64,000 nucleotides of DNA, taken from NCBI RefSeq assembly GCF_041260665.1, contig NZ_JBGCCT010000041.1, forward strand, positions 1 through 64,000, written 5' to 3'. Shown here one piece after another: positions 43,424-51,612 of this stretch (positions are counted from its first letter, which is position 1; every line of letters starts with the position of its first letter). The notes below the pieces were generated by a model. It had not been told where the DNA came from. It searched no databases and saw nothing but the letters and a program-made list of their open reading frames with translations. This stretch comes from Catenulispora sp. GP43 (lineage in GTDB: Bacteria; Actinomycetota; Actinomycetes; Streptomycetales; Catenulisporaceae). The translations under genes were made by a program, and so were the position numbers.

Positions 43424-45025
43424 GTGACCACCGTGACCGACGCCGAAGCCCCCTCAACCCACGCACCCCACACCACGGCGGGCAAGCTCACGGAGCTCCG
43501 CTCCCGCCTCGACACCGCGATCCACGCCGGCAACGAGCGAGCGGTGGAGAAGCAGCACGCCAAGGGGAAGATGACGGCCCGCGAGCGGATCGAGTATCTG
43601 CTCGACGACGGCTCCTTCATGGAGCTGGACGAGCTGGCCGTGCACCGTTCCGCGCGCTTCGGCATGGAGCGGAACCGGCCCTATACCGACGGTGTGGTCA
43701 CCGGCTTCGGGACCGTGGACGGCCGCCAGGTGTGCGTGTTCTCGCAGGACGTCACCATCTTCGGCGGGGCGCTCGGCGAGGTGTACGGCGAGAAGATCGT
43801 CAAGGTGCTGGACCTGGCGCTGAAGCTGGGGTGCCCGATCGTGGGCATCAACGAGGGCGGCGGGGCGCGGATCCAGGAGGGCGTCGTCTCCCTGGGCCTG
43901 TACGGCGAGATCTTCCGGCGCAACGTGCTGGCCTCCGGGGTCGTCCCGCAGATCTCGCTGATCATGGGCGCGGCGGCCGGCGGGCACGTCTACTCCCCGG
44001 CGCTGACCGACTTCGTGGTGATGGTCGACCAGACCTCGCAGATGTTCATCACCGGTCCCGACGTCATCAAGACCGTCACCGGCGAGGACGTCTCGATGGA
44101 GGACCTGGGCGGCGCCCGGGCCCACAACACCAAGTCCGGCAACGCCCACTACATGGGCGCCGACGAGAAGGACGCCATCGACTACGTCAAGGGCCTGCTG
44201 TCCTTCCTGCCGAGCAACAACCTCGAGGACGCCCCCGAGTACGACGTGCTCGGCGACCTGGAGGTCACCGACCAGGACCGGGAGCTGGACACCCTGGTGC
44301 CGGACTCGGCGAACCAGCCCTACGACATCCACAAGGTCATCGAGCACGTCCTGGACGACGGCGACTTCCTGGAAGTGCAGGCGCTGTTCGCCCCGAACAT
44401 CGTGGTCGGCTTCGGCCGGGTCGAGGGCCGCACCGTCGGCATCGTCGCCAACCAGCCGATGCAGCTGGCCGGCTGCCTGGACATCGACGCCTCGGAGAAG
44501 GCCGCGCGCTTCGTGCGCACCTGCGACGCGTTCAACGTCCCGGTGATCACCTTCGTCGACGTCCCCGGCTTCCTGCCCGGCACCGACCAGGAGTGGAACG
44601 GCATCATCCGGCGCGGCGCGAAGCTCATCTACGCCTACGCCGAGGCCACGGTGCCGCTGCTGACCATCATCACCCGCAAGGCCTTCGGCGGCGCGTACGA
44701 CGTCATGGGCAGCAAGCACCTCGGCGCCGACCTGAACGTCGCCTGGCCCACCGCGCAGATCGCGGTGATGGGCGCGCAGGGCGCCGTCAACATCCTCTAC
44801 CGCAAGGAGCTGGCGGCCGCGCAGGACCCAGCGGCCGAGCGCGCGCGGCTCATCCAGGAGTACGAGGACGAGCTGCTGAACCCCTACGACGCGGCCGAGC
44901 GCGGATACGTCGACTCGGTGATCGAGCCGTCGCAGACCCGGGCCTACGTCGTCAAGGCGCTGCGGGCGCTGCGCTCCAAGCGCGAGACGCTGCCGCCGAA
45001 GAAGCACGGGAACATCCCGCTGTGA
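43424..45025 (+). CDS. pccB: Acyl-CoA carboxylase beta subunit (propionyl-CoA carboxylase type)
   Basis: Carboxyltransferase subunit, transferring CO2 from biotin to acetyl-, propionyl- or longer acyl-CoA. The 533-residue chain has both crotonase-like halves: first [10 protein letters not shown] with [16 protein letters not shown], second [19 protein letters not shown] and [23 protein letters not shown] with the oxyanion-hole glycines. Asp in the [13 protein letters not shown] segment is compatible with propionyl preference. The GTG at 43424 or 43433 is the start, and neither has a Shine-Dalgarno. The epsilon subunit gene overlaps its stop by GTGA. Confidence 0.94.
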   Translation: MTTVTDAEAPSTHAPHTTAGKLTELRSRLDTAIHAGNERAVEKQHAKGKMTARERIEYLLDDGSFMELDELAVHRSARFGMERNRPYTDGVVTGFGTVDGRQVCVFSQDVTIFGGALGEVYGEKIVKVLDLALKLGCPIVGINEGGGARIQEGVVSLGLYGEIFRRNVLASGVVPQISLIMGAAAGGHVYSPALTDFVVMVDQTSQMFITGPDVIKTVTGEDVSMEDLGGARAHNTKSGNAHYMGADEKDAIDYVKGLLSFLPSNNLEDAPEYDVLGDLEVTDQDRELDTLVPDSANQPYDIHKVIEHVLDDGDFLEVQALFAPNIVVGFGRVEGRTVGIVANQPMQLAGCLDIDASEKAARFVRTCDAFNVPVITFVDVPGFLPGTDQEWNGIIRRGAKLIYAYAEATVPLLTIITRKAFGGAYDVMGSKHLGADLNVAWPTAQIAVMGAQGAVNILYRKELAAAQDPAAERARLIQEYEDELLNPYDAAERGYVDSVIEPSQTRAYVVKALRALRSKRETLPPKKHGNIPL

Positions 45026-45315
45026 GCGGCCAGGAGAACGGCGCGCACGCCGCCGCCCCGACCGCGGCGGCGGCCCCCGAGATTGAGAAGGCAGCACAGA
45101 TCAGGGTGCTGCACGGCAACCCGACCGCCGAGGAGGTCGCCGTGGTGGTCGCGGTGGTCGCCGCCGCGGTTGCCGGTTCGGCTTCACGATTGGGTAACGA
45201 TGCTGGTCCCAAGCGCCGGCCCAGCGGCTGGACCGCGCGCGAGCGGAACGTGCGCGCCCCGCTGCACCCCGGTCCTGGTGGATGGCGGGCCTCGGCCTTC
45301 CCCGCAGCACGCTGA
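45022..45315 (+). CDS. accE: Acyl-CoA carboxylase epsilon subunit
   Basis: Small non-catalytic subunit (97 aa) that stabilises the alpha-beta complex in actinobacteria. It begins with GTG overlapping the pccB stop (GTGA at 45022-45025), so it is translationally coupled. After a 28-residue Ala-rich leader comes the family pattern [19 protein letters not shown], a variable Ala-rich stretch, then [20 protein letters not shown] and WRASAF, typical of AccE/PccE. It is easily missed because a longer frame on the same strand through pccB hides it. A terminator hairpin follows 10 nt downstream. Confidence 0.88.
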   Translation: MSGQENGAHAAAPTAAAAPEIEKAAQIRVLHGNPTAEEVAVVVAVVAAAVAGSASRLGNDAGPKRRPSGWTARERNVRAPLHPGPGGWRASAFPAAR

Positions 45316-45324
45316 CCCGATGCG

Positions 45325-45356
45325 GCCCGGAACTACTCCGAAAGGAGTAGACGGGC
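45325..45356 (+). terminator. Two-step hairpin after pccB-accE
   Basis: CTACTCC (45333-45339) and GGAGTAG (45344-45350) close a GAAA tetraloop. An outer GCCCG (45325-45329) and CGGGC (45352-45356) extend the stem over a small internal loop. It begins 10 nt past the accE stop. Confidence 0.7.
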
Positions 45357-45485
45357 AAGATCACGTCATCTGTAGGGGGATTCACAGGTTCCACCCGAAG
45401 TCGCATCCGGTCGGTCGGGCGTGGCGAGTACAGTTGACAGCGTTAGAGAAACGTTAAGGCTCCGCTAAGTGGGGGGTTCCCAGCA

Positions 45486-46604
45486 ATGCCGACGTCCATT
45501 TCCACAAGGCGCCCGATACGTGCGCTGACTATGACGATCGCCGTCGGCGCCGTCGCCGGGCTCTCGCTGACCGCGTGCTCCTCCTCGGGCAGCACGAACG
45601 GCGGCAGCGGCAGCGGCAGCGGCGGCAAGACGCCGACCGAGGCGCTGGCGGCCGCGGTACACAACATCTCCAACGGCAACGCCGAGTCCTTCCAGCTCTC
45701 GCTGAAGCCGGACGACGCGATGATCGCGGCGATGAACAAGGACAGCTCCGACCCGCAGTCCGCACAGATCGTCAAGAGCCTGTTCAGCAACGGCGGGATC
45801 GTCGTGAAGTTCACGGCGAGCTCGGACAAGCCGCTGAAGGACCTCAAGGCCGGCGAGAACCCGAACGTCGAGTTCGACGTCACCGGCGGCGGCACCGAGC
45901 TGTTCGACATCCGCAGCGTCGGGGGCGCGCTGTACGCGAAGGTCAACGTGCCGCAGTTCCTGCAGCTGTCCGGCAAGTCCGCCTCCTCGGTGACCTCCCA
46001 GCTCGGCCAGGTCCCGGCGGACTTCCAGGCGCCGCTGCAGGCCCTGATGGCCGACAAGTGGATCGGGGTCAGCGCCGCGGACGTCAAGGGCCTGGAGCAG
46101 ACGCTGCAGAGCCTGCAGGGCGGCGGCGACCTCGGCTCCTCGCCGACCACGCCCACCAGCCCGGGCACCCAGATGCTGTCCAACGTCGAGTCCGAGCTGA
46201 TGAAGGCGCTGACCCAGGACGCCACCGTCACGGACAAGGGCAGCGGCCAGTACGAGGTCAGCGGCAAGGTCAAGACCATCGGCCAGGACGTGCTGCAGGC
46301 CCTGGGCCCGGTCCTGAACTCGGTCCCCGGCAAGTCCAAGACCGACCTCGACCAGATGCGCACGAGCCTGAACTCGGTGCCGGACAGCGAGAACGTCACG
46401 TTCGACATCTGGGTCAAGAGCGGCCAGATCAGCGAGCTGCAGGTGGACCTGGCGCAGTTCATGCCGTCGAACAAGAGCGGCGGCGGCCACCTGCCGGTGG
46501 ACGCGAAGTTCAGCCAGAGCGCCGGCAGCGTGAGCGCGCCCGGCGACGTGACCAACGTCGACGTGCAGAAGCTGCTCTCGGCGTTCGGCGGGGCCGGCCT
46601 GTAA
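45486..46604 (+). CDS. Lipoprotein of unknown function
   Basis: Exported lipoprotein of 372 aa with signal peptide and lipobox LTAC (Cys31), then a Ser/Gly linker to about residue 48. The mature part alternates beta-type segments and short helices, with VKFTASSDKPLKDLKAGEN and two related modules (about 60-170 and 220-330). This suggests a duplicated LppX/LprG- or LolA-like fold, but the similarity is only structural impression. The ATG at 45486 has GGGGGGTT upstream. TTGACA at 45434 with a TAAGGC 15 bp further could be a promoter but is short-spaced. A very good terminator follows the stop. Confidence 0.75.
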   Translation: MPTSISTRRPIRALTMTIAVGAVAGLSLTACSSSGSTNGGSGSGSGGKTPTEALAAAVHNISNGNAESFQLSLKPDDAMIAAMNKDSSDPQSAQIVKSLFSNGGIVVKFTASSDKPLKDLKAGENPNVEFDVTGGGTELFDIRSVGGALYAKVNVPQFLQLSGKSASSVTSQLGQVPADFQAPLQALMADKWIGVSAADVKGLEQTLQSLQGGGDLGSSPTTPTSPGTQMLSNVESELMKALTQDATVTDKGSGQYEVSGKVKTIGQDVLQALGPVLNSVPGKSKTDLDQMRTSLNSVPDSENVTFDIWVKSGQISELQVDLAQFMPSNKSGGGHLPVDAKFSQSAGSVSAPGDVTNVDVQKLLSAFGGAGL

Positions 46605-46648
46605 AGGTCCTGCTCCGCACCGGCGCGAGCCGGAGTGATGTGAGCGTA

Positions 46649-46688
46649 CGGCGGCGGGGAGTCCTCTTCCGGGGGCTCCCCGCCGCCG
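46649..46688 (+). terminator. Strong hairpin terminator of the lipoprotein gene
   Basis: CGGCGGCGGGGAG (46649-46661) and CTCCCCGCCGCCG (46676-46688) pair over 13 bp with a 14-nt loop, followed by TTTGCCGTTTGCC. It lies 45 nt after the stop and could also act for the convergent maf gene. Confidence 0.8.
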
Positions 46689-46712
46689 TTTGCCGTTTGC
46701 CGTTTGCCGTTT
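46685..46712. repeat. Four GCCGTTT tandem units
   Basis: Four exact copies of the heptamer GCCGTTT start in the right arm of the hairpin and end 27 bp from the maf stop, with a degenerate fifth and sixth unit behind. They supply the T-rich part of the terminator. Confidence 0.85.
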
Positions 46713-46738
46713 GCGTTCGCTGTTCGCCGTTCAGGCCG

Positions 46739-47371
46739 CTATTCCGCGGGCACGGTCCAGTACGCCGTGTAGTTCAGCCCCAGGTCGGCCATCAGCTTGC
46801 GCAGCAGCGGCTTGGACAGCCCGACCACGTTCGAGTGGTCGCCCTCCAGCCGGTCCACGAAGGCGCCGCCGAGGCCGTCGATGGTGAACGCGCCGGCCAC
46901 CCGCAGCGGTTCGCCGGTCGCGACGTAGGCCAGGATCTCCTCGTCGCTGGGCTCGCCGAAGTGCACGACGGTCGCCGCGACCTCGCCGGCCTCCTTGCCG
47001 GTGGCGCGGTCGACCAGCCAGTGGCCGGTGAGCAGGACGCCGGAGCGGCCGCGCATCGCGTACCAGCGCGCCACCGCCTCCTCGGGGGTGTCGGGCTTGC
47101 CGAGCGAACGGCCCTCGAACTCCAGGACCGAGTCGCACCCGATGACCAGGGTGCCGTCGGTCTCCGGGAGGGCGGCGACGGCCCGGCACTTGGCCTGGGC
47201 CAGGGCCAGGGCGACTTCGGAGGGGGTGGCCTGCGGGCCGAGCGCTTCCTCGACGGCGTCCTCGTCGACACCGCTGACCAGCACGCGGGGGTCGAAGCCG
47301 GCCCCGCGGAGCAGGGACAGGCGGGCGGGGGAGGCGGAGGCCAGGACGAGCGGGGGCACAGGAGTGGGCAT
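46739..47371 (-). CDS. maf: Maf-family nucleoside triphosphate pyrophosphatase
   Basis: House-cleaning hydrolase of modified or non-canonical nucleoside triphosphates, historically linked to septum control. The 210-residue protein has the typical [40 protein letters not shown] and [13 protein letters not shown], with YxxYxxTGEPLxVAGAF-like [13 protein letters not shown] region. The Asp of GCDSVL is the catalytic base of the family. The ATG at 47371 follows TAGAGT by 6 nt. Maf near accD/accE and birA is conserved in actinobacteria. Here a lipoprotein gene lies between them. Confidence 0.93.
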   Translation of the reverse strand: MPTPVPPLVLASASPARLSLLRGAGFDPRVLVSGVDEDAVEEALGPQATPSEVALALAQAKCRAVAALPETDGTLVIGCDSVLEFEGRSLGKPDTPEEAVARWYAMRGRSGVLLTGHWLVDRATGKEAGEVAATVVHFGEPSDEEILAYVATGEPLRVAGAFTIDGLGGAFVDRLEGDHSNVVGLSKPLLRKLMADLGLNYTAYWTVPAE

Positions 47372-47377
47372 TCCCCG

Positions 47378-47383
47378 ACTCTA
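47378..47383 (-). promoter_or_regulatory. Predicted -10 box (TAGAGT), leaderless maf
   Basis: On the minus strand TAGAGT ends 6 nt before the maf ATG at 47371. Confidence 0.5.
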
Positions 47384-47410
47384 GCCGGGCTCCGGGAGGG
47401 GCCTCCGGCG

Positions 47411-47480
47411 CGGCGGAGTCGGGTGGAGTCTGGCGGCGTCGGGCGGCTTCGGTAGGTGCCAGGCGGCGTCAGGCCGCGGT
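47411..47480. repeat. Degenerate 10-bp tandem repeat over a stop codon
   Basis: Seven consecutive 10-bp units with the consensus GGGCGGCGTC occupy 47411-47480. They run over the stop (47469-47471) of the minus-strand membrane protein gene and towards the maf promoter. Confidence 0.65.
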
Positions 47481-47969
47481 CGGGGCGCCGTTCCCGAGTG
47501 GACCGCCAGCGCCACCGCCGCCGCCGCCGGCCGGCGGGGCCGCGTCCACCGGGCCGGGCTCCGGCTTGGGGGCGTTCGGCGTCACCATCGCCACCGCCAG
47601 CGCTCCGGCCAGCAAGACGAACACGCCGCCGAGCACGAACAGCTGGGTCCAGCCGGTCAGGCCCGTGACCACTATCGTCACGAACAGTTGCAGCGCGGCG
47701 ATGGCCATCATCAGGCCCTGCATGAAGTTGTTCAGCACCATGCCGAACGCCGCCAGCACCAGGATGATCGCGCCCAGCAGCAGCGCCCCGCCCAGGCCCA
47801 GGTTCAGGGCGATGGCGATGATCTTCAACAGCCCCGGTCCGGCCGGGCCGAACTTGACCCCGTTGCCGAAGGCCACGAAGCCGTAGAAGCCGGCGGCCAC
47901 GATCAGCGTGCCCAGCGCCTCGGCGGCCAGCGCCACGGCGCCGGCGAGGATCAGTATCTTGCGTCCCAC
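47469..47969 (-). CDS. Integral membrane protein of unknown function
   Basis: A 166-residue membrane protein with four long hydrophobic segments (about 5-28, 42-75, 80-105, 108-128) and a soluble Pro/Gly-rich tail including a run of Gly near the end. The GTG at 47969 has GGGAGCAGCC upstream and is preferred to a frame beginning at 48083. No recognised motif is seen. It lies upstream of maf on the same strand and next to the divergent deacetylase-propeller pair. A similar small membrane protein near maf/acc exists in Streptomyces by my memory. Confidence 0.72.
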   Translation of the reverse strand: MGRKILILAGAVALAAEALGTLIVAAGFYGFVAFGNGVKFGPAGPGLLKIIAIALNLGLGGALLLGAIILVLAAFGMVLNNFMQGLMMAIAALQLFVTIVVTGLTGWTQLFVLGGVFVLLAGALAVAMVTPNAPKPEPGPVDAAPPAGGGGGGAGGPLGNGAPTAA

Positions 47970-48131
47970 GGCTGCTCCCGATCCCGATGACGGCGTATTG
48001 GACGGTTCGTTGAAAACTACTCGCCGGTAGCGGGCCGTACAAGAGGGTTGATGACTCCCGATCGGGTGAAACGCTGGTCGCACTTACGGCGGCACGCGGA
48101 TCAAACGCCGGAAAACGGACGGTGGCCGACC

Positions 48132-48137
48132 TAGGAT
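48132..48137 (+). promoter_or_regulatory. Possible -10 box (TAGGAT) of the deacetylase gene
   Basis: TAGGAT ends 8 nt before the GTG at 48146 and no Shine-Dalgarno is seen. It supports this start over the GTG at 48122. Confidence 0.4.
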
Positions 48138-48145
48138 CGTGGCCC

Positions 48146-49006
48146 GTGAACCCACCGGACCGGCGTACGGCACTGCGGGCGGGGTTGGCCGTGTTGGGGA
48201 CGGCCGCCGCGTCGGCGGGCCTGGCGGCGTGCTCGGACGGGAACGGCACGCGCGCGGCCGGGCCGGCCGCGCGCGGCGCGACCGGTGCGACCGGCGCGGC
48301 GCAGCGCGGCTCGGCCGCCGCGCCCTCGGCGAACCCGTCGAACCCCGCCAACGCTTCGAATCCCTCGAGCCCTTCGAACCCGGCGTCGCCCTCGAGCCGG
48401 GCCCAGGCCCCCGACGAGGTCGACCACGCCGCCACCGGCCGCGCGCAGGTGGCCCTGACCTTCCACGGCGACGGCGACCCGCGGCTGGCCCAGGCCCTGC
48501 TCAAGGAGGCCGAGGCCGGTCAGGCCCGGCTCACGGTGCTGGCCGTGGGCCGCTGGCTCGGCGAGCACCCGGAGATGGCCCGGCGGGTCCTGGACGGCGG
48601 CCACGAACTCGGCAACCACACCGAGAACCACGTCGACATCTCCCGCCTGGCGCCGGCGGCGGCCCTCGCCGAGATCCAGGCGTGCGCCGCGCGCCTGCAG
48701 AAGCTGACCGGCTCCCCGGGCGTCTGGTTCCGGCCCTCGCAGACCCAGCACGCCGACGCGATGCTGGTCGAGCAGGCCCGCCGCGCCGGGTACCGCACGG
48801 TCCTGTCCTACGACGTCGACCCGCTGGACTACGAGGACCCCTCGGCCGAGCAGATCACCGAGCGCCTCCTGGCCGCGGTGCACCCCGGGGCCGTCGTGTC
48901 GATGCACCTGGGGCACCAGCACACGGTGGCGGCGCTGCCCGCGGTGCTCGCCGGTCTGAAGTCCCGCGGCCTGGCCGCTGTCACCGCATCGGAGCTGTTC
49001 TCGTGA
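48146..49006 (+). CDS. NodB-like polysaccharide deacetylase lipoprotein
   Basis: Exported, probably TAT-dependent lipoprotein of 286 aa: RRTALRAGLAVLG carries the twin Arg and LAAC the lipobox, followed by an Ala/Ser/Pro/Asn spacer. The deacetylase fold has HELGNHTENH (the HxxxxH metal motif), WFRPSQT, DVDPLDYEDP and MHLGHQHT. Motif 1 reads LTFHGDGDP where the classical form is TFDDGP, so the catalytic base position differs. This form also appears in Streptomyces relatives as I recall. It could remove acetyl groups from wall or surface polymers, or be modified in activity. It overlaps the propeller gene by GTGA. Confidence 0.85.
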   Translation: MNPPDRRTALRAGLAVLGTAAASAGLAACSDGNGTRAAGPAARGATGATGAAQRGSAAAPSANPSNPANASNPSSPSNPASPSSRAQAPDEVDHAATGRAQVALTFHGDGDPRLAQALLKEAEAGQARLTVLAVGRWLGEHPEMARRVLDGGHELGNHTENHVDISRLAPAAALAEIQACAARLQKLTGSPGVWFRPSQTQHADAMLVEQARRAGYRTVLSYDVDPLDYEDPSAEQITERLLAAVHPGAVVSMHLGHQHTVAALPAVLAGLKSRGLAAVTASELFS

Positions 49007-50385
49007 CGCGCACCCCGCAGGACCGGAGCAGCACCCGTGGTTCGCGGCGGTCGGGGGCGGCGCGTCCGTCGCGGCCGTCGCGTCCTTCCGTGCGGAGACG
49101 GCGCGCCGTGGCGGCGCTGCTCGCCACCGGCCTGATCGGCGCCGGGGTGTGGCTGCTGACCGATCGCGGCGTCTGGCCCGGCGGCGGCAGCCCGTCGGCG
49201 GATTCCGGGACCAGCGGCATGGCCGGGATGGACACCGGGGCCGGCGGCTCCGCCGGTTCCGCAGCACAGGGTGCCCAGGCAGGTCAGGCCGGTCAGGCCG
49301 GAGTGCCGGGCTTCAAGAGCCTCGGATCGCCGCGCAGCGCCGGAGCGCTCCTGCCCGCCGCGCTTCCCGGGATGCCGGGCTACGACCCCACCGACCTGTA
49401 CGCGTTCGACCGCCCGGGCATGGTGTCGCCGGTGATCGCGGCGGCGCTGCCGCGGATCTACGTGCCGAACACCGAGAGCGACACGGTCACGGTGATCGAC
49501 CCGTCGGACTACCACATCATCGAGACGATGAAGGTCGGCCACGAACCGCAGCACGTGGTCCCGTCCTGGGACCTGAAGACCCTGTGGGTGAACAACGACC
49601 TGGGCAACAGCCTGACGCCGATCGACCCCTTCACCGGCAAGGCCGGCGCGCCGATCCCGGTCCACGACCCGTACAACCTGTACTTCACGCCGGACGGCGC
49701 CTCGGCCGTCGTGATGGCCAGCAAGGACATGCAGCTGGTCTTCCGCGACCCGCACACCATGGCGATTCAGAAAGTGCTGCCGGTCCCGTGCGAGGGCGTG
49801 AACCACGCGGACTTCTCGCCGGACGGCTCGTACTTCATCGTGTCCTGCGAGTTCTCCGGCCAGCTGCTGAAGGTGGACACGAAGAACCGCACGCTGCTCG
49901 GCGTCATCACCCTGCCGCAGCCGGGCTCGATGCCGCAGGACGTGAAGATCTCGCCGGACGGCAAGGTCTTCTACGTCGCGGACATAGTGGCCAACGGCCT
50001 GTGGACCGTGGACGGCAACGCCTTCAAACTGACCGGCCTGATCCCCACCGGCAGGGGCGCCCACGGTCTGTACGTCTCCCGCGACTCCACGACGATGTAC
50101 GTCTCCAACCGCGGCGAGGGCACCATCACCCTGCTCGACTTCGCCACCGGCAAGCCGCGCGGCAAGTGGCAGATCCCCGGCGGCGGCTCGCCCGACATGG
50201 GCGGCGTCTCGGCGGACGGCAAGGTCCTGTGGCTGTCCGGCCGCTACAACGCCGAGGTCTACGCGATCTCGACGGCGGACGGCCGGCTGCTGGCGCGCAT
50301 CAACGTCGGGCGCGGCCCGCACGGGCTGGCGGTGTATCCGCAGCCGGGGCGGTATTCGCTGGGGCACACTGGGGTGTTCCGCTAG
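49003..50385 (+). CDS. Membrane-anchored YVTN-type beta-propeller protein
   Basis: Probable extracellular beta-propeller (460 aa) fixed by one membrane segment near the N terminus (about 36-57). A Gly/Ser/Ala linker follows. Seven or so blades show the YVTN-like pattern (IYVPNTESDTVTVIDPSDY, KTLWVNNDLGNSLTPIDP, GKVFYVADIVANGLWTVD, MYVSNRGEGTITLLDF). No catalytic residues are evident, so binding to a partner is likely. The GTG at 49003 overlaps the deacetylase stop, so both are made together and may cooperate at the surface. The stop TAG overlaps, by two bases, a minus-strand TAG ending a gene remnant. Confidence 0.85.
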   Translation: MTRTPQDRSSTRGSRRSGAARPSRPSRPSVRRRRAVAALLATGLIGAGVWLLTDRGVWPGGGSPSADSGTSGMAGMDTGAGGSAGSAAQGAQAGQAGQAGVPGFKSLGSPRSAGALLPAALPGMPGYDPTDLYAFDRPGMVSPVIAAALPRIYVPNTESDTVTVIDPSDYHIIETMKVGHEPQHVVPSWDLKTLWVNNDLGNSLTPIDPFTGKAGAPIPVHDPYNLYFTPDGASAVVMASKDMQLVFRDPHTMAIQKVLPVPCEGVNHADFSPDGSYFIVSCEFSGQLLKVDTKNRTLLGVITLPQPGSMPQDVKISPDGKVFYVADIVANGLWTVDGNAFKLTGLIPTGRGAHGLYVSRDSTTMYVSNRGEGTITLLDFATGKPRGKWQIPGGGSPDMGGVSADGKVLWLSGRYNAEVYAISTADGRLLARINVGRGPHGLAVYPQPGRYSLGHTGVFR

Positions 50386-50604
50386 CCCTCCCCGGTACCC
50401 GGCAGCAGCGATTCCCAGAACCGAGCATGCGCCTCCTCATGCAGAACGCCGTAACGCAGCATCACCGACCGCGAAGCGCTTGAGGCGTCCTCGGGATCCA
50501 TCTCGGCCTGGAGCCGCTGGTAGTGCCCCAGTAGTGCCCCAGCAGCTGCCGGTGCTTCAGCGCCTGGCGCCGGGCCAGCTCCTCGCGCGCCGAGGGGTCG
50601 TCAG
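50382..50604 (-). pseudogene. Frameshifted remnant after fdhD
   Basis: Read on the minus strand, an open frame without start codon runs from the end of fdhD (ARREELARRQALKHRQLLG). It ends in frameshift at the 11-bp tandem duplication TGGGGCACTAC (minus strand; about 50519-50541). If one copy is removed the frame continues through HYQRLQAEMDPEDAS, RSVMLRYGVLHEEAHARF and WESLLPGTGEG to a TAG at 50382-50384. No ATG, GTG or TTG lies in frame between the next upstream stop and the break, so the 5' end is also missing. No family is recognised. It may be a former small gene downstream of fdhD. A sequencing error at the duplication is possible. Confidence 0.6.
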
Positions 50605-51491
50605 TCGATGACCCGCTCCGACCCGCAGTACACGTTCGCCGTCCGGCCGCGCAGGAACCCGACCAGCGTCAGTCCCGACTCCGCCGCCAGGCTCACCGCC
50701 AGCGACGAGGGCGCGGACACCGCGGCCAGCACCGGGATCCCGCCGGCCACGGCCTTCTGCACCAGCTCGAACGAGGCCCGGCCGCTCACCGCCAGGATGT
50801 GCTCGCGCAGCGGCAGCCGGCCCGAGCGCAGGGCCCAGCCCAGGACCTTGTCGACGGCGTTGTGCCGGCCGACGTCCTCGCGCAGGCAGACCAGCTCGCC
50901 GTCGGCGGTGAACAGCGCCGCGGCGTGCAGGCCGCCGGTCTTGGCGAAGATCTTCTGGGCCTGGCGCATCCGGTCCGGCAGGGTGAACAGGACCTCGGCC
51001 GAGACCTTGACGTCGTCGTCGGCCACCGGCCAGCGCACCGCGGCGTGCACGGCGTCGATCGACGTCTTCCCGCACACCCCGCAGGCGCTGCTCACGTATG
51101 AGGACCGCCGCAGCCGCTCCTCGGGCAGCTCCACGCCGGGGGCCAGGGTGACGTCCACGATGTTCAGCGGATCGCCGTCGGTGAAGTCCAGCGACGCCTC
51201 GCCGTCCAGGTACGCGGTGGAGGAGCAGCCGTTGTCGGCCGAACAGAACTTCATCCGGACCAGGTCGCCGGGCCCGGCCAGCACGCCCTCGGCGGTCAGG
51301 TGGCCGGCCACCAGGTCGAAGTCGTCGCCGGGGGTCCGCATGGTCACGGTGAACGGCCGGCCGCCGATGCGCATCTCCAGCGGCTCCTCGGCGGCCATGT
51401 ACTCCTCGCCGCCGCGCCGCAGGGCCGGATCGCCGGGGCCGGCCGACCCGTCAAGGCGTACTATGCGCCGCCGCGCGGTAACTCTGCTCAC
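50601..51491 (-). CDS. fdhD: Formate dehydrogenase accessory sulfurtransferase FdhD
   Basis: Transfers sulfur to the molybdenum or tungsten cofactor of formate dehydrogenase. The 296-residue chain has VTMRTPGDDFDLVAGHLTAEG (split; about 55-75), the Cys loop SSACGVCGK and DVGRHNAVDKVLGWAL, with the C-terminal SGRASFELVQKA. The GTG at 51491 is preferred. A TTG four codons upstream is the alternative, and GGGGAC lies between. TAGAGT further upstream may be its -10 with a short leader. No formate dehydrogenase genes are in the window, so the partner enzyme is encoded elsewhere. Confidence 0.94.
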   Translation of the reverse strand: MSRVTARRRIVRLDGSAGPGDPALRRGGEEYMAAEEPLEMRIGGRPFTVTMRTPGDDFDLVAGHLTAEGVLAGPGDLVRMKFCSADNGCSSTAYLDGEASLDFTDGDPLNIVDVTLAPGVELPEERLRRSSYVSSACGVCGKTSIDAVHAAVRWPVADDDVKVSAEVLFTLPDRMRQAQKIFAKTGGLHAAALFTADGELVCLREDVGRHNAVDKVLGWALRSGRLPLREHILAVSGRASFELVQKAVAGGIPVLAAVSAPSSLAVSLAAESGLTLVGFLRGRTANVYCGSERVID

Positions 51492-51599
51492 AACCGTCCC
51501 CAACTCTAGGATCCCAGCTTCCCCCGGTAATGGGCAAGTGATTTTCCACCACTGACATTCCCGCCTTAAAACCAGGTGAAAGGCGCCTTAGGCATTCTC

Positions 51600-51605
51600 T
51601 ACCAT
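51600..51605 (+). promoter_or_regulatory. Predicted -10 box (TACCAT), leaderless ABC exporter operon
   Basis: TACCAT ends 7 nt before the ATG at 51613, and there is no Shine-Dalgarno. Confidence 0.45.
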
Positions 51606-51612
51606 CCGCCTT

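Noticed and set aside
45434-45460. Strong promoter with TTGACA before the lipoprotein gene
   Set aside because: The -35 is perfect, but the only -10 candidate (TAAGGC) is poor and 15 bp away, so it is mentioned only within the gene entry.
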